Assembly: GCA_902592275.1 (NCBI GenBank)
Contig: CACJDW010000002.1
Coordinates: forward strand, 1-64,000
Length of the DNA: 64,000 nt
Reading direction: 5' to 3'
Source: an uncultured Pelagibacteraceae bacterium
Lineage (GTDB): Bacteria; Pseudomonadota; Alphaproteobacteria; Pelagibacterales; Pelagibacteraceae
The translations under genes and the position numbers were made by a program. The notes beneath the pieces are model-generated. The model saw only the letters and a list, made by a program, of their open reading frames with translations. It did no database searches and had not been told where the DNA came from. Numbering within the stretch: position 1 is the first letter of the stretch; the number at the start of each line of letters is the position of its first letter. This document shows positions 27,064 to 35,346 of this stretch, piece by piece.

Positions 27064-27228
27064 AGATTAATAGTCGAAGCTTAATATCAAAAAAAATAGT
27101 TAATGGATATAAAAAAAAATTTTTGAAAGTTTAAAAAAAGATAAAATTGTTGAACTAGGCCTATTATTTATCATTATGATTCATTAGATCAAATAAAGAA
27201 AATTTTTCAATTTTCATTTTTTTGATGT

Positions 27229-28911
27229 ATGACATTATTAAGTATGTCATTAATTATAATTACAACATATTTTGTTACAATATTACTATCGATCATAGGT
27301 ATTGGTTTCCTCTCATCTAAAATTTTAGAAATTGAAATAAATAGATCTAAAATATATCTGTTTGGTTTAATAGGAATAATTTCTCTAACGTTTATCTCCT
27401 ATTTCACTAATTTATTTGTTGCTCATAATTTTTTACACAATATTTTATTGTTAAGTATTGGTTTAATTTCATTTCTATATGGTGTTTATAAAAAAAATAT
27501 TGATTTTATTTATGTAAGAAAAATTATTTTTTTAGCAATCTTATTAATTTTACTAAGCTTATTATATAAAACACATGATGATTTTGACTGGTATCATTTA
27601 CCTTACACCTTAAACATAGCGCAAAATAAATTTCAGTTTGGGTTAGGTTCATTTAATCTTGGTTTTAGAACTCCCTCATCTTTATTTTATTTAAATTCTT
27701 TATTTTATTTACCTCTAATTAAATTTTATTCATTTAACTTTGCTCAATTATATATTTTTCTATTTGGATTAATTTTCTTATATATGAAAATTTTTAATGA
27801 AAATAACAAGAATTCTTTTATTTTTTTTTATAGTTTACTATCTTTTATCTTCATCAGCATTGTATTTTATAGACTTGCTGAGCATGGCACTGACAGGTCA
27901 GGTCAACTATTAGTTTTTTTAGTTGTAATATTTATTATAGAAATATTAAACGTAAAGAAATTAAATATAAATTTAATTTACATAATATTAATTTTTTTAG
28001 TTTATATAATTACAATTAAAACCTATTTTGTAATATTTAGTATTTTATTTTTACCTTTGTTATTTAAAATAAAAAATAATTTTAAAATTTATAAGAAAAT
28101 TATACTTTCAAAAACAAGTATTTTTTGTATTTTTTTTTTAATTCTTCATTTTAATATTCAAGTAGCAAATACAGGTTGTTTATTTTATCCAATGCACTTT
28201 ACATGTTACACTAATTTTATTTGGTCAATAAATGAAAGTCAGTTAATTTCAATGCAAGAACATTATGAGCTTTGGTCAAAAAGTGGAATGAATCCAAATT
28301 TTAGAATCGAGGATAGTTCAGAATACATTAAAAATTTTAATTGGGTTTCAAGATGGTTTAATGAATATTTTTTTAACAAGATATCTGATTTGCTTCTAGG
28401 TATTTTGACAATTTTATTAATTTGTTATTTTACTTTTAGAAATAAAAGTAAAAAATTTTTAATAGAAAATAAAATAAATTTATTGTTAGTGTTATTTTGT
28501 TTATTTGTTTTATTAATTATTTGGTTTATCAAATTCCCACAACTAAGATATGGAGGATACGTTATAGTGGCTAATATTGTTTTTATACCATTTTGTATTT
28601 ATATATTTAATTCCTTTATAAACAGTAAAATTATTTTTAAAGCAAAAATTTTAATTACAATTAGTTTATTAATATTTACTTATAGAAATATTGACAGAAT
28701 AATCTATGAAATTAATTTTTATAACTTTGATGTTTTTAGTAGTGTATTTTATAGAGTCCAAAATCCAGAATATAAAAAAAAATATCTTGATGATGGAATA
28801 GAGGTAAATATTACTCAGGGCGCTTGTTGGGCAATTCCTCAACCTTGTTTTCGAAGCGAAGTTATAAATGCAACCAAAAAAAATAATTACATTATCTATT
28901 GGAGAGATTAG
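27229..28911 (+). CDS. Large polytopic membrane protein of the glycan locus
   Basis: A 560-residue protein with roughly a dozen hydrophobic helices. A polar loop has THDDFDWYHLPYTLNIAQ, and a C-terminal extramembrane tail includes ITQGACWAIPQPCFRSE. The acidic-aromatic loop after the second helix group is reminiscent of GT-C or O-antigen-polymerase-type proteins; the C-terminal Cys-Trp-Pro-Cys feature recalls a family labelled LIC_10190. Placement after a WecA-like initiator and before transfer enzymes would suit a polymerase or lipid-linked glycosyltransferase. I do not recognise the exact function. Confidence 0.55.
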   Translation: MTLLSMSLIIITTYFVTILLSIIGIGFLSSKILEIEINRSKIYLFGLIGIISLTFISYFTNLFVAHNFLHNILLLSIGLISFLYGVYKKNIDFIYVRKIIFLAILLILLSLLYKTHDDFDWYHLPYTLNIAQNKFQFGLGSFNLGFRTPSSLFYLNSLFYLPLIKFYSFNFAQLYIFLFGLIFLYMKIFNENNKNSFIFFYSLLSFIFISIVFYRLAEHGTDRSGQLLVFLVVIFIIEILNVKKLNINLIYIILIFLVYIITIKTYFVIFSILFLPLLFKIKNNFKIYKKIILSKTSIFCIFFLILHFNIQVANTGCLFYPMHFTCYTNFIWSINESQLISMQEHYELWSKSGMNPNFRIEDSSEYIKNFNWVSRWFNEYFFNKISDLLLGILTILLICYFTFRNKSKKFLIENKINLLLVLFCLFVLLIIWFIKFPQLRYGGYVIVANIVFIPFCIYIFNSFINSKIIFKAKILITISLLIFTYRNIDRIIYEINFYNFDVFSSVFYRVQNPEYKKKYLDDGIEVNITQGACWAIPQPCFRSEVINATKKNNYIIYWRD

Positions 28912-28915
28912 CTTT

Positions 28916-29641
28916 ATGTTAAGTATTTTTCATTTTTTTTTAAATTTAATTGAATTTAATTATAAAAAAAAACTAAATTTAATCTTAAAAAAAAATTTAC
29001 CTAAAGAACTTAATATTTTTTTTGACGTTGGGGCGCATAAAGGAGAAACAAGTATTGAGATGTACAAAAATTTTTCTATTAAAAAAAGTTATTTATTTGA
29101 GCCCATAATTGAAAATTTCAAAATTTTAGAAAATAAATTAACTCCGATTAAATCAAAAAATGATTTAGAATTACATAATTTTGCACTTGGTGAAGAAAAT
29201 AAAGTAACAGTTATAAACGAGGTTCTTGAAAGCTCTTCCTCGACACTTAATAATATTGATGAAAATACTAGGTACTACAAAAGAAAAAAAAAAATATTAA
29301 ATTTTTTTTCAAATAAAAATAAAATAAGTCAAAAGAAAGTAGAAGTAATATCTTCTATTGAGTTTATAAAAAAAAAAAATATTAGAAAAATTGATTTTAT
29401 TAAAATTGATACAGAAGGTTATGAGTATAAAATATTAAAAAATTTAGAAAAATACTTAAACAATGTAGGGGCTATTCAATTTGAACATCATTATGATTTA
29501 ATGATATTAAAGGATTATAATTTTCGTGATATTAACAATTTATTAATAAGTAATAATTTTAAACAATTGTATAAATCAAAAATGATGTTTAGAAAATCTT
29601 TTGAATATATATATTTAAACAAAAAATATAAATTTGATTAA
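28916..29641 (+). CDS. FkbM-family methyltransferase
   Basis: A SAM-dependent methyltransferase of 241 residues. NIFFDVGAHKGETSIEMYKNF holds the SAM motif, YLFEPI the strand-2 acid, and IDFIKIDTEGYEYKIL is the signature FkbM block. It may O-methylate a sugar. I choose ATG 28916 because a good ribosome-binding site (GGAGAG, 28901-28906) lies ten bases ahead. An in-frame ATG at 28868 would add 16 residues and overlap the membrane-protein gene by 44 bases. Confidence 0.85.
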   Translation: MLSIFHFFLNLIEFNYKKKLNLILKKNLPKELNIFFDVGAHKGETSIEMYKNFSIKKSYLFEPIIENFKILENKLTPIKSKNDLELHNFALGEENKVTVINEVLESSSSTLNNIDENTRYYKRKKKILNFFSNKNKISQKKVEVISSIEFIKKKNIRKIDFIKIDTEGYEYKILKNLEKYLNNVGAIQFEHHYDLMILKDYNFRDINNLLISNNFKQLYKSKMMFRKSFEYIYLNKKYKFD

Positions 29642-30425
29642 AGAAAAAAAAATTTCAATTTTGATTTCAACATATAATAAATGTAAGTTTATAAAAAAAA
29701 CTATTAGATCATGTTTAAATCAAAAATACTCCAATTATGAAATAATAATTGTAGATACTCAATCTACAGATGGTACCGATAAAATTATTAATTATTTCTC
29801 TAACTTGAAAAGAATTAGATTTTATAAAATTAAGAGAAAATATAGAAACTCTCCCTTAAATCAAATAGAGGCAATAAAATATGGTTTGTCAAAGTCAAAA
29901 GGTGAAATTATATGTTTACTAGATGGCGATGATTTATTTAAAAAAAAAAAATTAAGTGAAATTAATAAATTTTTTCAATCAAGCAAAGCAACAAATTATG
30001 TTCAAGATAAACTCAGTTTTACAAAAAATATAATTAAAGAAAATAGAACATTTTTATTTTTTAATATTTTACCAAATTTTTTTCCGACAAGCACATTTTC
30101 AATTAAAAAAAATAATTTAGTTACTTTTCTTAAAAAATATTCCTCAAATAAATTCAATTTGCTTGAAATTGATGCACAGCTATTTTTTTTTTCACGACTT
30201 TATAAAAAAGATCATTCATTATTAAATAAAAAATTAACTGTTTATAGAATTGATCATAGTGGAATTAGTTCTAAATTTAAAAAATTTTCTCTTGAGTGGT
30301 TTAAAAAAAGAAAACAAGCCCATTTTTTTCTAAGTAAATTTTTTAAAAACAGAAGTTATCCTTATCCTGTAGATTTTTTTCTATCAAAATTATTTTTTTG
30401 GTTAATAAAAAAATTTAATCTATAA
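29634..30425 (+). CDS. Glycosyltransferase family 2
   Basis: A GT2 of 263 residues with complete core motifs: KISILISTYNKCKFIKKTI opening, VDTQSTDGTDKI nucleotide loop, and EIICLLDGDDLFKKKKL (DGDD metal site). The start is TTG, overlapping the methyltransferase stop by eight bases; no later ATG would keep the first beta-strand. The C-terminal half has FPTSTFSIKKNN, the usual acceptor-side strand. It probably acts together with the FkbM-family enzyme before it. Confidence 0.85.
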   Translation: MIKEKKISILISTYNKCKFIKKTIRSCLNQKYSNYEIIIVDTQSTDGTDKIINYFSNLKRIRFYKIKRKYRNSPLNQIEAIKYGLSKSKGEIICLLDGDDLFKKKKLSEINKFFQSSKATNYVQDKLSFTKNIIKENRTFLFFNILPNFFPTSTFSIKKNNLVTFLKKYSSNKFNLLEIDAQLFFFSRLYKKDHSLLNKKLTVYRIDHSGISSKFKKFSLEWFKKRKQAHFFLSKFFKNRSYPYPVDFFLSKLFFWLIKKFNL

Positions 30426-30497
30426 AAATAGTTTATATTTAAATTTTATCTTTAATTATTTTTTTAAAATAGTATGTTAATGTCCAAATTATAACTC

Positions 30498-31388
30498 ATG
30501 AAAAATATTATAGTAGTAACTGGTGGCGCAGGATTTGTAGGATCTAATTTAATTGATTATCTTCTTAAAAAAACCTCATTAAATATAATTAGTATTGATA
30601 ATTACTCTACTGGAACAAAAAAAAATCATATTAAAAATAGAAGAGTAAAATATATTAAGTCTCACACAAAGAATATTTCCAAAGTTTTAAAAAATTATGA
30701 AAGCAAAATACATTCACTTTTTCATTTTGGAGAATTTGCACGTATATATCAGAGTTTTTTGAAAATGAATGAATGTATCAATTCTAACACCATTGGTTCT
30801 AATGAGGTATTTAATTTTTGTTTAACTAATAGAGTAAAATTAATTTATTCTGCAACCTCAGCTTCTATTGGCAACAAGGGAAATGACAAGAACTTATCTC
30901 CTTATGCTTTTTCAAAAGCAAAAAACCTAGAATTATTAGAAAATTTAAAACTATGGTTTAATTTTAAATTTGAAATAATTTATTTTTATAATGTGTATGG
31001 TCCAAATCAAATCAAAACTGGAAGCATGGCTACTGTTATTGGTATATTTGAAGATCAATTTAAACACAAAAAATCATTAACTGTTGTTAGACCTGGAACT
31101 CAATCTAGAAGATTCACTCATGTAACTGACACTATCGAGACATGTTATCATGCATGGAAAAAAAATAAATGTAGACACTACAGTATTTCTAATAAAAAAA
31201 GTTATACCATCTTAGAAGTAGCAAAATTATTTAATACCAAAATTAGAATGTTAGCTCCTAGAAGAGGTGAAAGATTTGCATCGGCACTCACAGATATGAA
31301 TCTGTCTAATAAAGTCTACAAATTCTTTGGAAAAGTAAATCTAGAGGATTATGTGAATAAAATAACTCACAAAAATACTAAAAAGTGA
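30498..31388 (+). CDS. NAD-dependent nucleotide-sugar epimerase (GalE-like)
   Basis: An extended SDR of 296 residues: TGGAGFVGSNLIDYL cofactor loop, IDNYSTGTKKNHI (typical of UDP-sugar 4-epimerases), YSATSASIG with SPYAFSK giving the Ser-Tyr-Lys triad, and FYNVYGPNQ. Near the C-terminus, APRRGERFASALTD is the UDP-sugar-binding arginine region. It is the last gene of the variable region, 45 bases before the 5S rRNA gene. Substrate could be UDP-Glc/GlcNAc or an uronic derivative. Confidence 0.85.
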   Translation: MKNIIVVTGGAGFVGSNLIDYLLKKTSLNIISIDNYSTGTKKNHIKNRRVKYIKSHTKNISKVLKNYESKIHSLFHFGEFARIYQSFLKMNECINSNTIGSNEVFNFCLTNRVKLIYSATSASIGNKGNDKNLSPYAFSKAKNLELLENLKLWFNFKFEIIYFYNVYGPNQIKTGSMATVIGIFEDQFKHKKSLTVVRPGTQSRRFTHVTDTIETCYHAWKKNKCRHYSISNKKSYTILEVAKLFNTKIRMLAPRRGERFASALTDMNLSNKVYKFFGKVNLEDYVNKITHKNTKK

Positions 31389-31399
31389 TTATTTCGCTG

Positions 31400-31427
31400 T
31401 TTACAATATTCTTTAATCGGGTATAAG
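31400..31427 (+). promoter_or_regulatory. Predicted sigma-70-type promoter for 5S rRNA
   Basis: TTTACA at 31400-31405 and TATAAG at 31422-31427 each match the consensus -35 and -10 hexamers at five of six positions, separated by 16 bases. The predicted start, about six bases further on, falls on the 5' end of the 5S gene. No other promoter-like pair this good was seen near. Confidence 0.6.
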
Positions 31428-31432
31428 TTCAT

Positions 31433-31548
31433 CGCCGGTGATTATTGCGAAAGTGTTATACCCGATCCCATTCCGAACTCGGAAGTCAAGCCTTTCTGCG
31501 CCGATGGTACTTTGTCTTAAGACATGGAAGAGTAGGACATTGCCGGCA
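31433..31548 (+). rRNA. rrf: 5S ribosomal RNA
   Basis: The conserved 5S core is readable: CCCGATCCCATTCCGAACTCG (split, 31461 onward) followed by GGAAGTCAAGC and the GATGGTACT...AGAGTAGGACATTGCCGGC 3' half. Terminal helix strands GCCGG (31434-31438) and CCGGC (31543-31547) pair, giving an RNA of about 114-116 bases. No 16S or 23S rRNA is adjacent; sugar-biosynthesis genes lie directly upstream, as in SAR11 genomes where a hypervariable island separates 5S from 23S. End positions are accurate to a base or two. Confidence 0.93.
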
Positions 31549-31562
31549 TTAAACTAGAAACT

Positions 31563-31688
31563 ATGAAAATTAAAAGCTCATTAAAATCCATCAAAAAAAG
31601 AGATTTAAACTCAAAGTTAGTTAGACGAAGAGGAAGAGTTTACGTAATAAACAAAATTAATCCCAAATTTAAAGCAAGACAAAAATAA
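31563..31688 (+). CDS. rpmJ: 50S ribosomal protein L36
   Basis: A 41-residue basic protein beginning [14 protein letters not shown], with [20 protein letters not shown] at the end. This is the alphaproteobacterial long form of L36, without the four zinc-ligand residues of the C+ form. It starts 15 bases after the 5S gene with no terminator between, so a transcript through 5S may include it. It is too short for automatic detection at usual cut-offs, but the match is unmistakable. Confidence 0.95.
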   Translation: MKIKSSLKSIKKRDLNSKLVRRRGRVYVINKINPKFKARQK

Positions 31689-31693
31689 CTTTT

Positions 31694-31804
31694 ATGGACA
31701 ACGATAACCATAAAAATACATGGAATAATTTTACCAAGTTTGTTCTGTGGGGAACTGTCGCTGTAATATTAGTTTTGGTTTTAATGGCCATTTTCTTATT
31801 GTAG
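31694..31804 (+). CDS. Small aa3-type cytochrome c oxidase subunit IV-like peptide
   Basis: A 36-residue peptide: a polar N-terminus (DNDNHKNTWNNFTKF) then one transmembrane helix (VLWGTVAVILVLVLMAIFLL). The pattern 'H..TW..F.K...WG...' followed by a single helix is that of the bacterial aa3-type oxidase subunit IV family (COX4_pro_2), usually found alone near genes such as pntAA in alphaproteobacteria. It starts five bases after rpmJ and ends nine bases before pntAA. Assignment is by resemblance, and no oxidase genes are near. Confidence 0.75.
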   Translation: MDNDNHKNTWNNFTKFVLWGTVAVILVLVLMAIFLL

Positions 31805-31813
31805 GAATCTTAA

Positions 31814-32902
31814 ATGAGAATCGGTTCTACTTTAGAAAATCAAAATTTTGAAAAAAGAATAGCAATTACACCTGAAATAATCAAAAAATATACTTCTTTA
31901 GGAATTGAAGTGTTATTAAGTGAAAATTATGGCTTACATCTTGGAATAGAAGATAAGTTTTATTTAGAGCAAGGCGCGAAAATTTCAAAAGATGAAAATG
32001 ATATTTTAAATTCGTCAGATATTATTGTGCAGCTTTCAATGTTATCTGAAGAAAAAAGCTTAAAGATTAAAGAGAACCAAACATTAATAGGCGTTTTAAA
32101 TCCCTATGAAAATGAGGAAAAATTAAAAAGTTTGGCAAAAAAAAAAATTAATCTTTTTTCACTTGAATTACTTCCAAGAATAACAAGAGCACAATCAATG
32201 GACATTTTGTCTTCGCAAGCTAATTTGGCTGGATACAAAGCAGTGATTGAGTCTTTTGCAAACTTCGAGAAAGCAATACCCATGATGATGACTGCAGCAG
32301 GCACAATACCAGCTGCAAAAGTTTTAGTAGTAGGTGCCGGTGTTGCTGGATTACAGGCAATAGCAACTGCAAAAAGAATGGGTGCAATTGTATTTGCAAC
32401 CGATGTAAGAATGGCTTCAAAAGAGCAAGTTGAAAGTTTAGGTGGAAAATTTCTTACCGTACAAGGTACAGAAAATTTAGAAACAGAAGGTGGTTATGCA
32501 AAAGAAGCTTCAGATGAATTTAAAAAAAAACAAGAAGAATTGTTATTTGAAACACTAAAAAAAATTGATATTGTAATTTGTACAGCTTTAATTCCGGGAA
32601 AAAAAGCACCTTTAATAATCAAAAGTAATATGCTGAATAATATGCAAGCAGGTTCAGTTATATACGATTTAGCTGCAATTCAGGGAGGTAATACCGAATT
32701 CACAGAGGTAGATAAAATTGTTGAAAATAATGGAGTAAGAATAATGGGTGAAAGTAACATTTTAAATAAATTACCTATTTCAGCTTCAAGTTTATATGCA
32801 AAAAATATGTTCAATTTTGTTGATAATTTATTTGATAAAGAAAATAAAAAAATCAATGTTAATTTAGAAGACGAAATTATCGAAAAAACATTAATAAAAT
32901 AG
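31814..32902 (+). CDS. pntAA: NAD(P) transhydrogenase subunit alpha part 1
   Basis: The soluble NAD(H)-binding domain I of the proton-translocating transhydrogenase, 362 residues. It starts with the alanine-dehydrogenase-like RIGSTLENQNFEKRIAITPE. The NAD-binding loop is VLVVGAGVAGLQAIATAKRMGA, with the mobile-loop region before ICTALIPGKKAP. It is split from the membrane part, as usual in alphaproteobacteria. It is followed within three bases by pntAB. The enzyme uses proton motive force to make NADPH from NADH. Confidence 0.97.
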   Translation: MRIGSTLENQNFEKRIAITPEIIKKYTSLGIEVLLSENYGLHLGIEDKFYLEQGAKISKDENDILNSSDIIVQLSMLSEEKSLKIKENQTLIGVLNPYENEEKLKSLAKKKINLFSLELLPRITRAQSMDILSSQANLAGYKAVIESFANFEKAIPMMMTAAGTIPAAKVLVVGAGVAGLQAIATAKRMGAIVFATDVRMASKEQVESLGGKFLTVQGTENLETEGGYAKEASDEFKKKQEELLFETLKKIDIVICTALIPGKKAPLIIKSNMLNNMQAGSVIYDLAAIQGGNTEFTEVDKIVENNGVRIMGESNILNKLPISASSLYAKNMFNFVDNLFDKENKKINVNLEDEIIEKTLIK

Positions 32903-32905
32903 GTT

Positions 32906-33214
32906 ATGGAAATAGACCCTTTAATATTTAGATTAAGTATATTTATCCTATCAATATTTGTTGGATATTATGTAGTTTGGAGTGTTACACCATCCTTACA
33001 CACACCTTTGATGTCTGTAACAAATGCAATTTCCTCAGTAATTATTGTTGGAGCTATAATTGCAGGTTTATCTGGAAATTCAGACAGTGTTTTTAATAAC
33101 TCAAGTATTTTTGGTTTTTTAGCTATTGCATTAGCAGCAATTAACATTTTTGGAGGATTTCTTGTGACCCAAAGAATGTTGGCGATGTATAAAAAAAAGA
33201 AAAAGGATAAATAA
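32906..33214 (+). CDS. pntAB: NAD(P) transhydrogenase subunit alpha part 2
   Basis: The 102-residue membrane part of the alpha subunit with four hydrophobic segments. FVGYYVVWSVTPSLHTPLMSVTNAISSVI is the family signature, shown here only in part, with the conserved His-Thr-Pro-Leu-Met-Ser-x-Thr-Asn-Ala block. It forms half of domain II, the proton channel, with PntB. Its stop overlaps the pntB ATG by one base, ensuring stoichiometric synthesis. Confidence 0.96.
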   Translation: MEIDPLIFRLSIFILSIFVGYYVVWSVTPSLHTPLMSVTNAISSVIIVGAIIAGLSGNSDSVFNNSSIFGFLAIALAAINIFGGFLVTQRMLAMYKKKKKDK

Positions 33215-34611
33215 TGATTTCAGCGAATTTATCAGCATTATTTTATTTAGTTTCCGGGGTATTGTTTATTCTTGCACTAAGGGGATTATCTTCACCTGAA
33301 ACTTCACGACAAGGTAACTTTTTTGGAATTTTAGGAATGATTATCGCTGTTACAGTAACCTTTTTATCAACTGGCAATTTTTCTTCAGGGTTTATTTTTG
33401 TACTAATCTTTATTTTAGTAGGAGGTTCTATTGGAGCATTCATAGCCTACAAAATACCTATGACAGCAATGCCAGAATTAGTTGCTGGATTTCATAGTTT
33501 AGTTGGGTTAGCTGCAGTCTTCGTTGCAATCTCTGCTTTTCTAAATCCTGAAGCATTTAATCTTGGAAAACCAGGAAATATAAAACTTGGTAGTTTAATT
33601 GAAATGTCCATCGGTGCTGCAGTAGGAGCTATAACATTTTCTGGATCTGTAATAGCTTTTTTAAAATTACAAGGGATTATGTCTGGCTCACCAATTACTT
33701 TTAAAGGGCAGCATCCTCTTAATGCAATAATTTTAATTTCAATAATTGTCTTAATTTACTTTTTGTGTACAACTCAATCGTCAAATTTATTTTGGATACT
33801 TTTAGTTGTTTCATTTTTAATTGGATTTCTTTTAATTATTCCAATAGGTGGAGCAGATATGCCTGTAGTAATTTCAATGTTGAACTCATATTCAGGTTGG
33901 GCAGCTGCTGGAATCGGGTTTACGTTAGAAAATACAGCTTTAATTATTACCGGGGCTTTAGTTGGATCTTCAGGAGCAATTTTATCTTATATCATGTGCA
34001 AAGGTATGAATCGATCTTTCTTCAATGTGATTTTAGGAGGATTTGGAGCAACCGATGATGCTTCTAATTCTTCAAGCAAAGAGCAAAGACCAGTTAAAAG
34101 TGGTAATGCAGACGATGCAGCTTTTTTAATGAAAAACGCTTCATCTGTAATTATTGTGCCAGGATATGGGATGGCTGTAGCGCAGGCCCAACATGCTCTT
34201 AGGGAAATGGTTGATACTTTAAAAAAAAATGACATTAAAGTATCATACGCAATTCATCCAGTTGCTGGTAGAATGCCTGGGCACATGAATGTACTATTGG
34301 CTGAGGCCAATGTACCATATGATGAGGTATTTGAATTAGAGGAAATAAATAATGATTTTGCAAATGCTGATGTTGCCTTTGTTATAGGAGCAAATGATGT
34401 AACTAACCCTGTTGCTAAAACTGATCCACAAAGTCCTATATATGGAATGCCAGTTTTAGATGTTGAAAAATGCAAATCAGTCTTATTTGTTAAAAGAAGT
34501 TTGTCACCAGGATATGCAGGAATAGACAACGATCTTTTTTACAAAGAAAATACTTTAATGTTGTTTGCTGATGCAAAAAAAATGACCGAGGATATTACAA
34601 AAAATTTATAA
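33214..34611 (+). CDS. pntB: NAD(P) transhydrogenase subunit beta
   Basis: A 465-residue subunit with an N-terminal membrane domain (about residues 1-260, eight to nine helices; MTAMPELVAGFHSLVGLAAV is conserved) and a C-terminal NADP(H)-binding domain III. SSVIIVPGYGMAVAQAQHAL holds the GYGxAxxQ motif, and VAGRMPGHMNVLLAEANVPYDEV follows. The last 100 residues show the FVIGANDVTNPVA loop. All expected elements are present; this completes a functional transhydrogenase. Confidence 0.97.
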   Translation: MISANLSALFYLVSGVLFILALRGLSSPETSRQGNFFGILGMIIAVTVTFLSTGNFSSGFIFVLIFILVGGSIGAFIAYKIPMTAMPELVAGFHSLVGLAAVFVAISAFLNPEAFNLGKPGNIKLGSLIEMSIGAAVGAITFSGSVIAFLKLQGIMSGSPITFKGQHPLNAIILISIIVLIYFLCTTQSSNLFWILLVVSFLIGFLLIIPIGGADMPVVISMLNSYSGWAAAGIGFTLENTALIITGALVGSSGAILSYIMCKGMNRSFFNVILGGFGATDDASNSSSKEQRPVKSGNADDAAFLMKNASSVIIVPGYGMAVAQAQHALREMVDTLKKNDIKVSYAIHPVAGRMPGHMNVLLAEANVPYDEVFELEEINNDFANADVAFVIGANDVTNPVAKTDPQSPIYGMPVLDVEKCKSVLFVKRSLSPGYAGIDNDLFYKENTLMLFADAKKMTEDITKNL

Positions 34612-34616
34612 ATTTT

Positions 34617-35315
34617 ATGAATACAAAAATTTATTGTGATATAGCTGAAATTGATATTATTAAAAAATTTAATAAAAAAAAAATAGTCAAAGGTTTTACG
34701 ACAAATCCAAGCTTAATGAGAAAAGCTGGAGCAAAAAATTACGAAGTCTATTCTAAAGAGATATTAAAAATTACTAAAAAAAAGCCAGTATCCCTGGAAG
34801 TATTTGCCGACACACATAAGGATATGAAGAAACAAGCAATAAAAATTAGCAACTGGGGAAAAAATGTTTACGTAAAAGTTCCTATTGTAAACTCCAAAGG
34901 TATTTTTATGGGTAAAATTATAAAAGAGCTTAATAATCAAAATATAAAAATAAATGTTACTGCAATATATAACTCTAAGCAGGTTGAAAGAGTTTTGAAA
35001 TTAATCAATAAAAAAACTAAAGTTGTACTTTCCTTGTTTGCTGGAAGAGCAGGTGATGTAGGAAAAGATCCAATTCCTGAGTTTAAAAAAAGCATTTTGA
35101 TGTCTAAAAAATTTAAGAATGTTGAGATATTATGGGCAAGTGTAAGAGAGCCATACAATTATCTTCAAGCTAAACAGTTAGGATGTCATATAATAACTAT
35201 ACCTCCATCAATTATAAAAAAAATAGAAAAATTTGGAAAAACTTTTAACGAATTAACTTTAGAGACAGTTAAAGGTTTTTTAATTGATAGTAAAAAATCT
35301 AAATTTAATATTTAA
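34617..35315 (+). CDS. tal: Transaldolase, small FSA/TalC-type
   Basis: A TIM-barrel class I aldolase of 232 residues, the small transaldolase/fructose-6-phosphate-aldolase type. FTTNPSLMRKAG, LEVFADTHKDM, VYVKVPIVNSKG (with the Schiff-base Lys) and LSLFAGRAGDVGKDP are family blocks. It moves dihydroxyacetone units in the non-oxidative pentose phosphate pathway. It follows pntB by five bases. With tkt and the class I aldolase on the other strand it supplies pentose phosphates from trioses. True transaldolase versus FSA activity cannot be told here. Confidence 0.9.
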   Translation: MNTKIYCDIAEIDIIKKFNKKKIVKGFTTNPSLMRKAGAKNYEVYSKEILKITKKKPVSLEVFADTHKDMKKQAIKISNWGKNVYVKVPIVNSKGIFMGKIIKELNNQNIKINVTAIYNSKQVERVLKLINKKTKVVLSLFAGRAGDVGKDPIPEFKKSILMSKKFKNVEILWASVREPYNYLQAKQLGCHIITIPPSIIKKIEKFGKTFNELTLETVKGFLIDSKKSKFNI

Positions 35316-35346
35316 ATAGTTTAGATCCATAATAAGTATAATATTT

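Noticed and set aside
27064-27228. 165-base gap with a short open stretch encoding about 20 residues before a TAG near 27184
   Set aside because: No start codon suits it, there is no recognisable match, and the frame is closed just upstream. I treat it as non-coding or a meaningless remnant; it probably carries the promoters of the divergent genes.
33765-34058. Alternative plus-strand frame inside pntB
   Set aside because: pntB is intact and conserved throughout; this frame lacks a credible ribosome-binding site and any family pattern.
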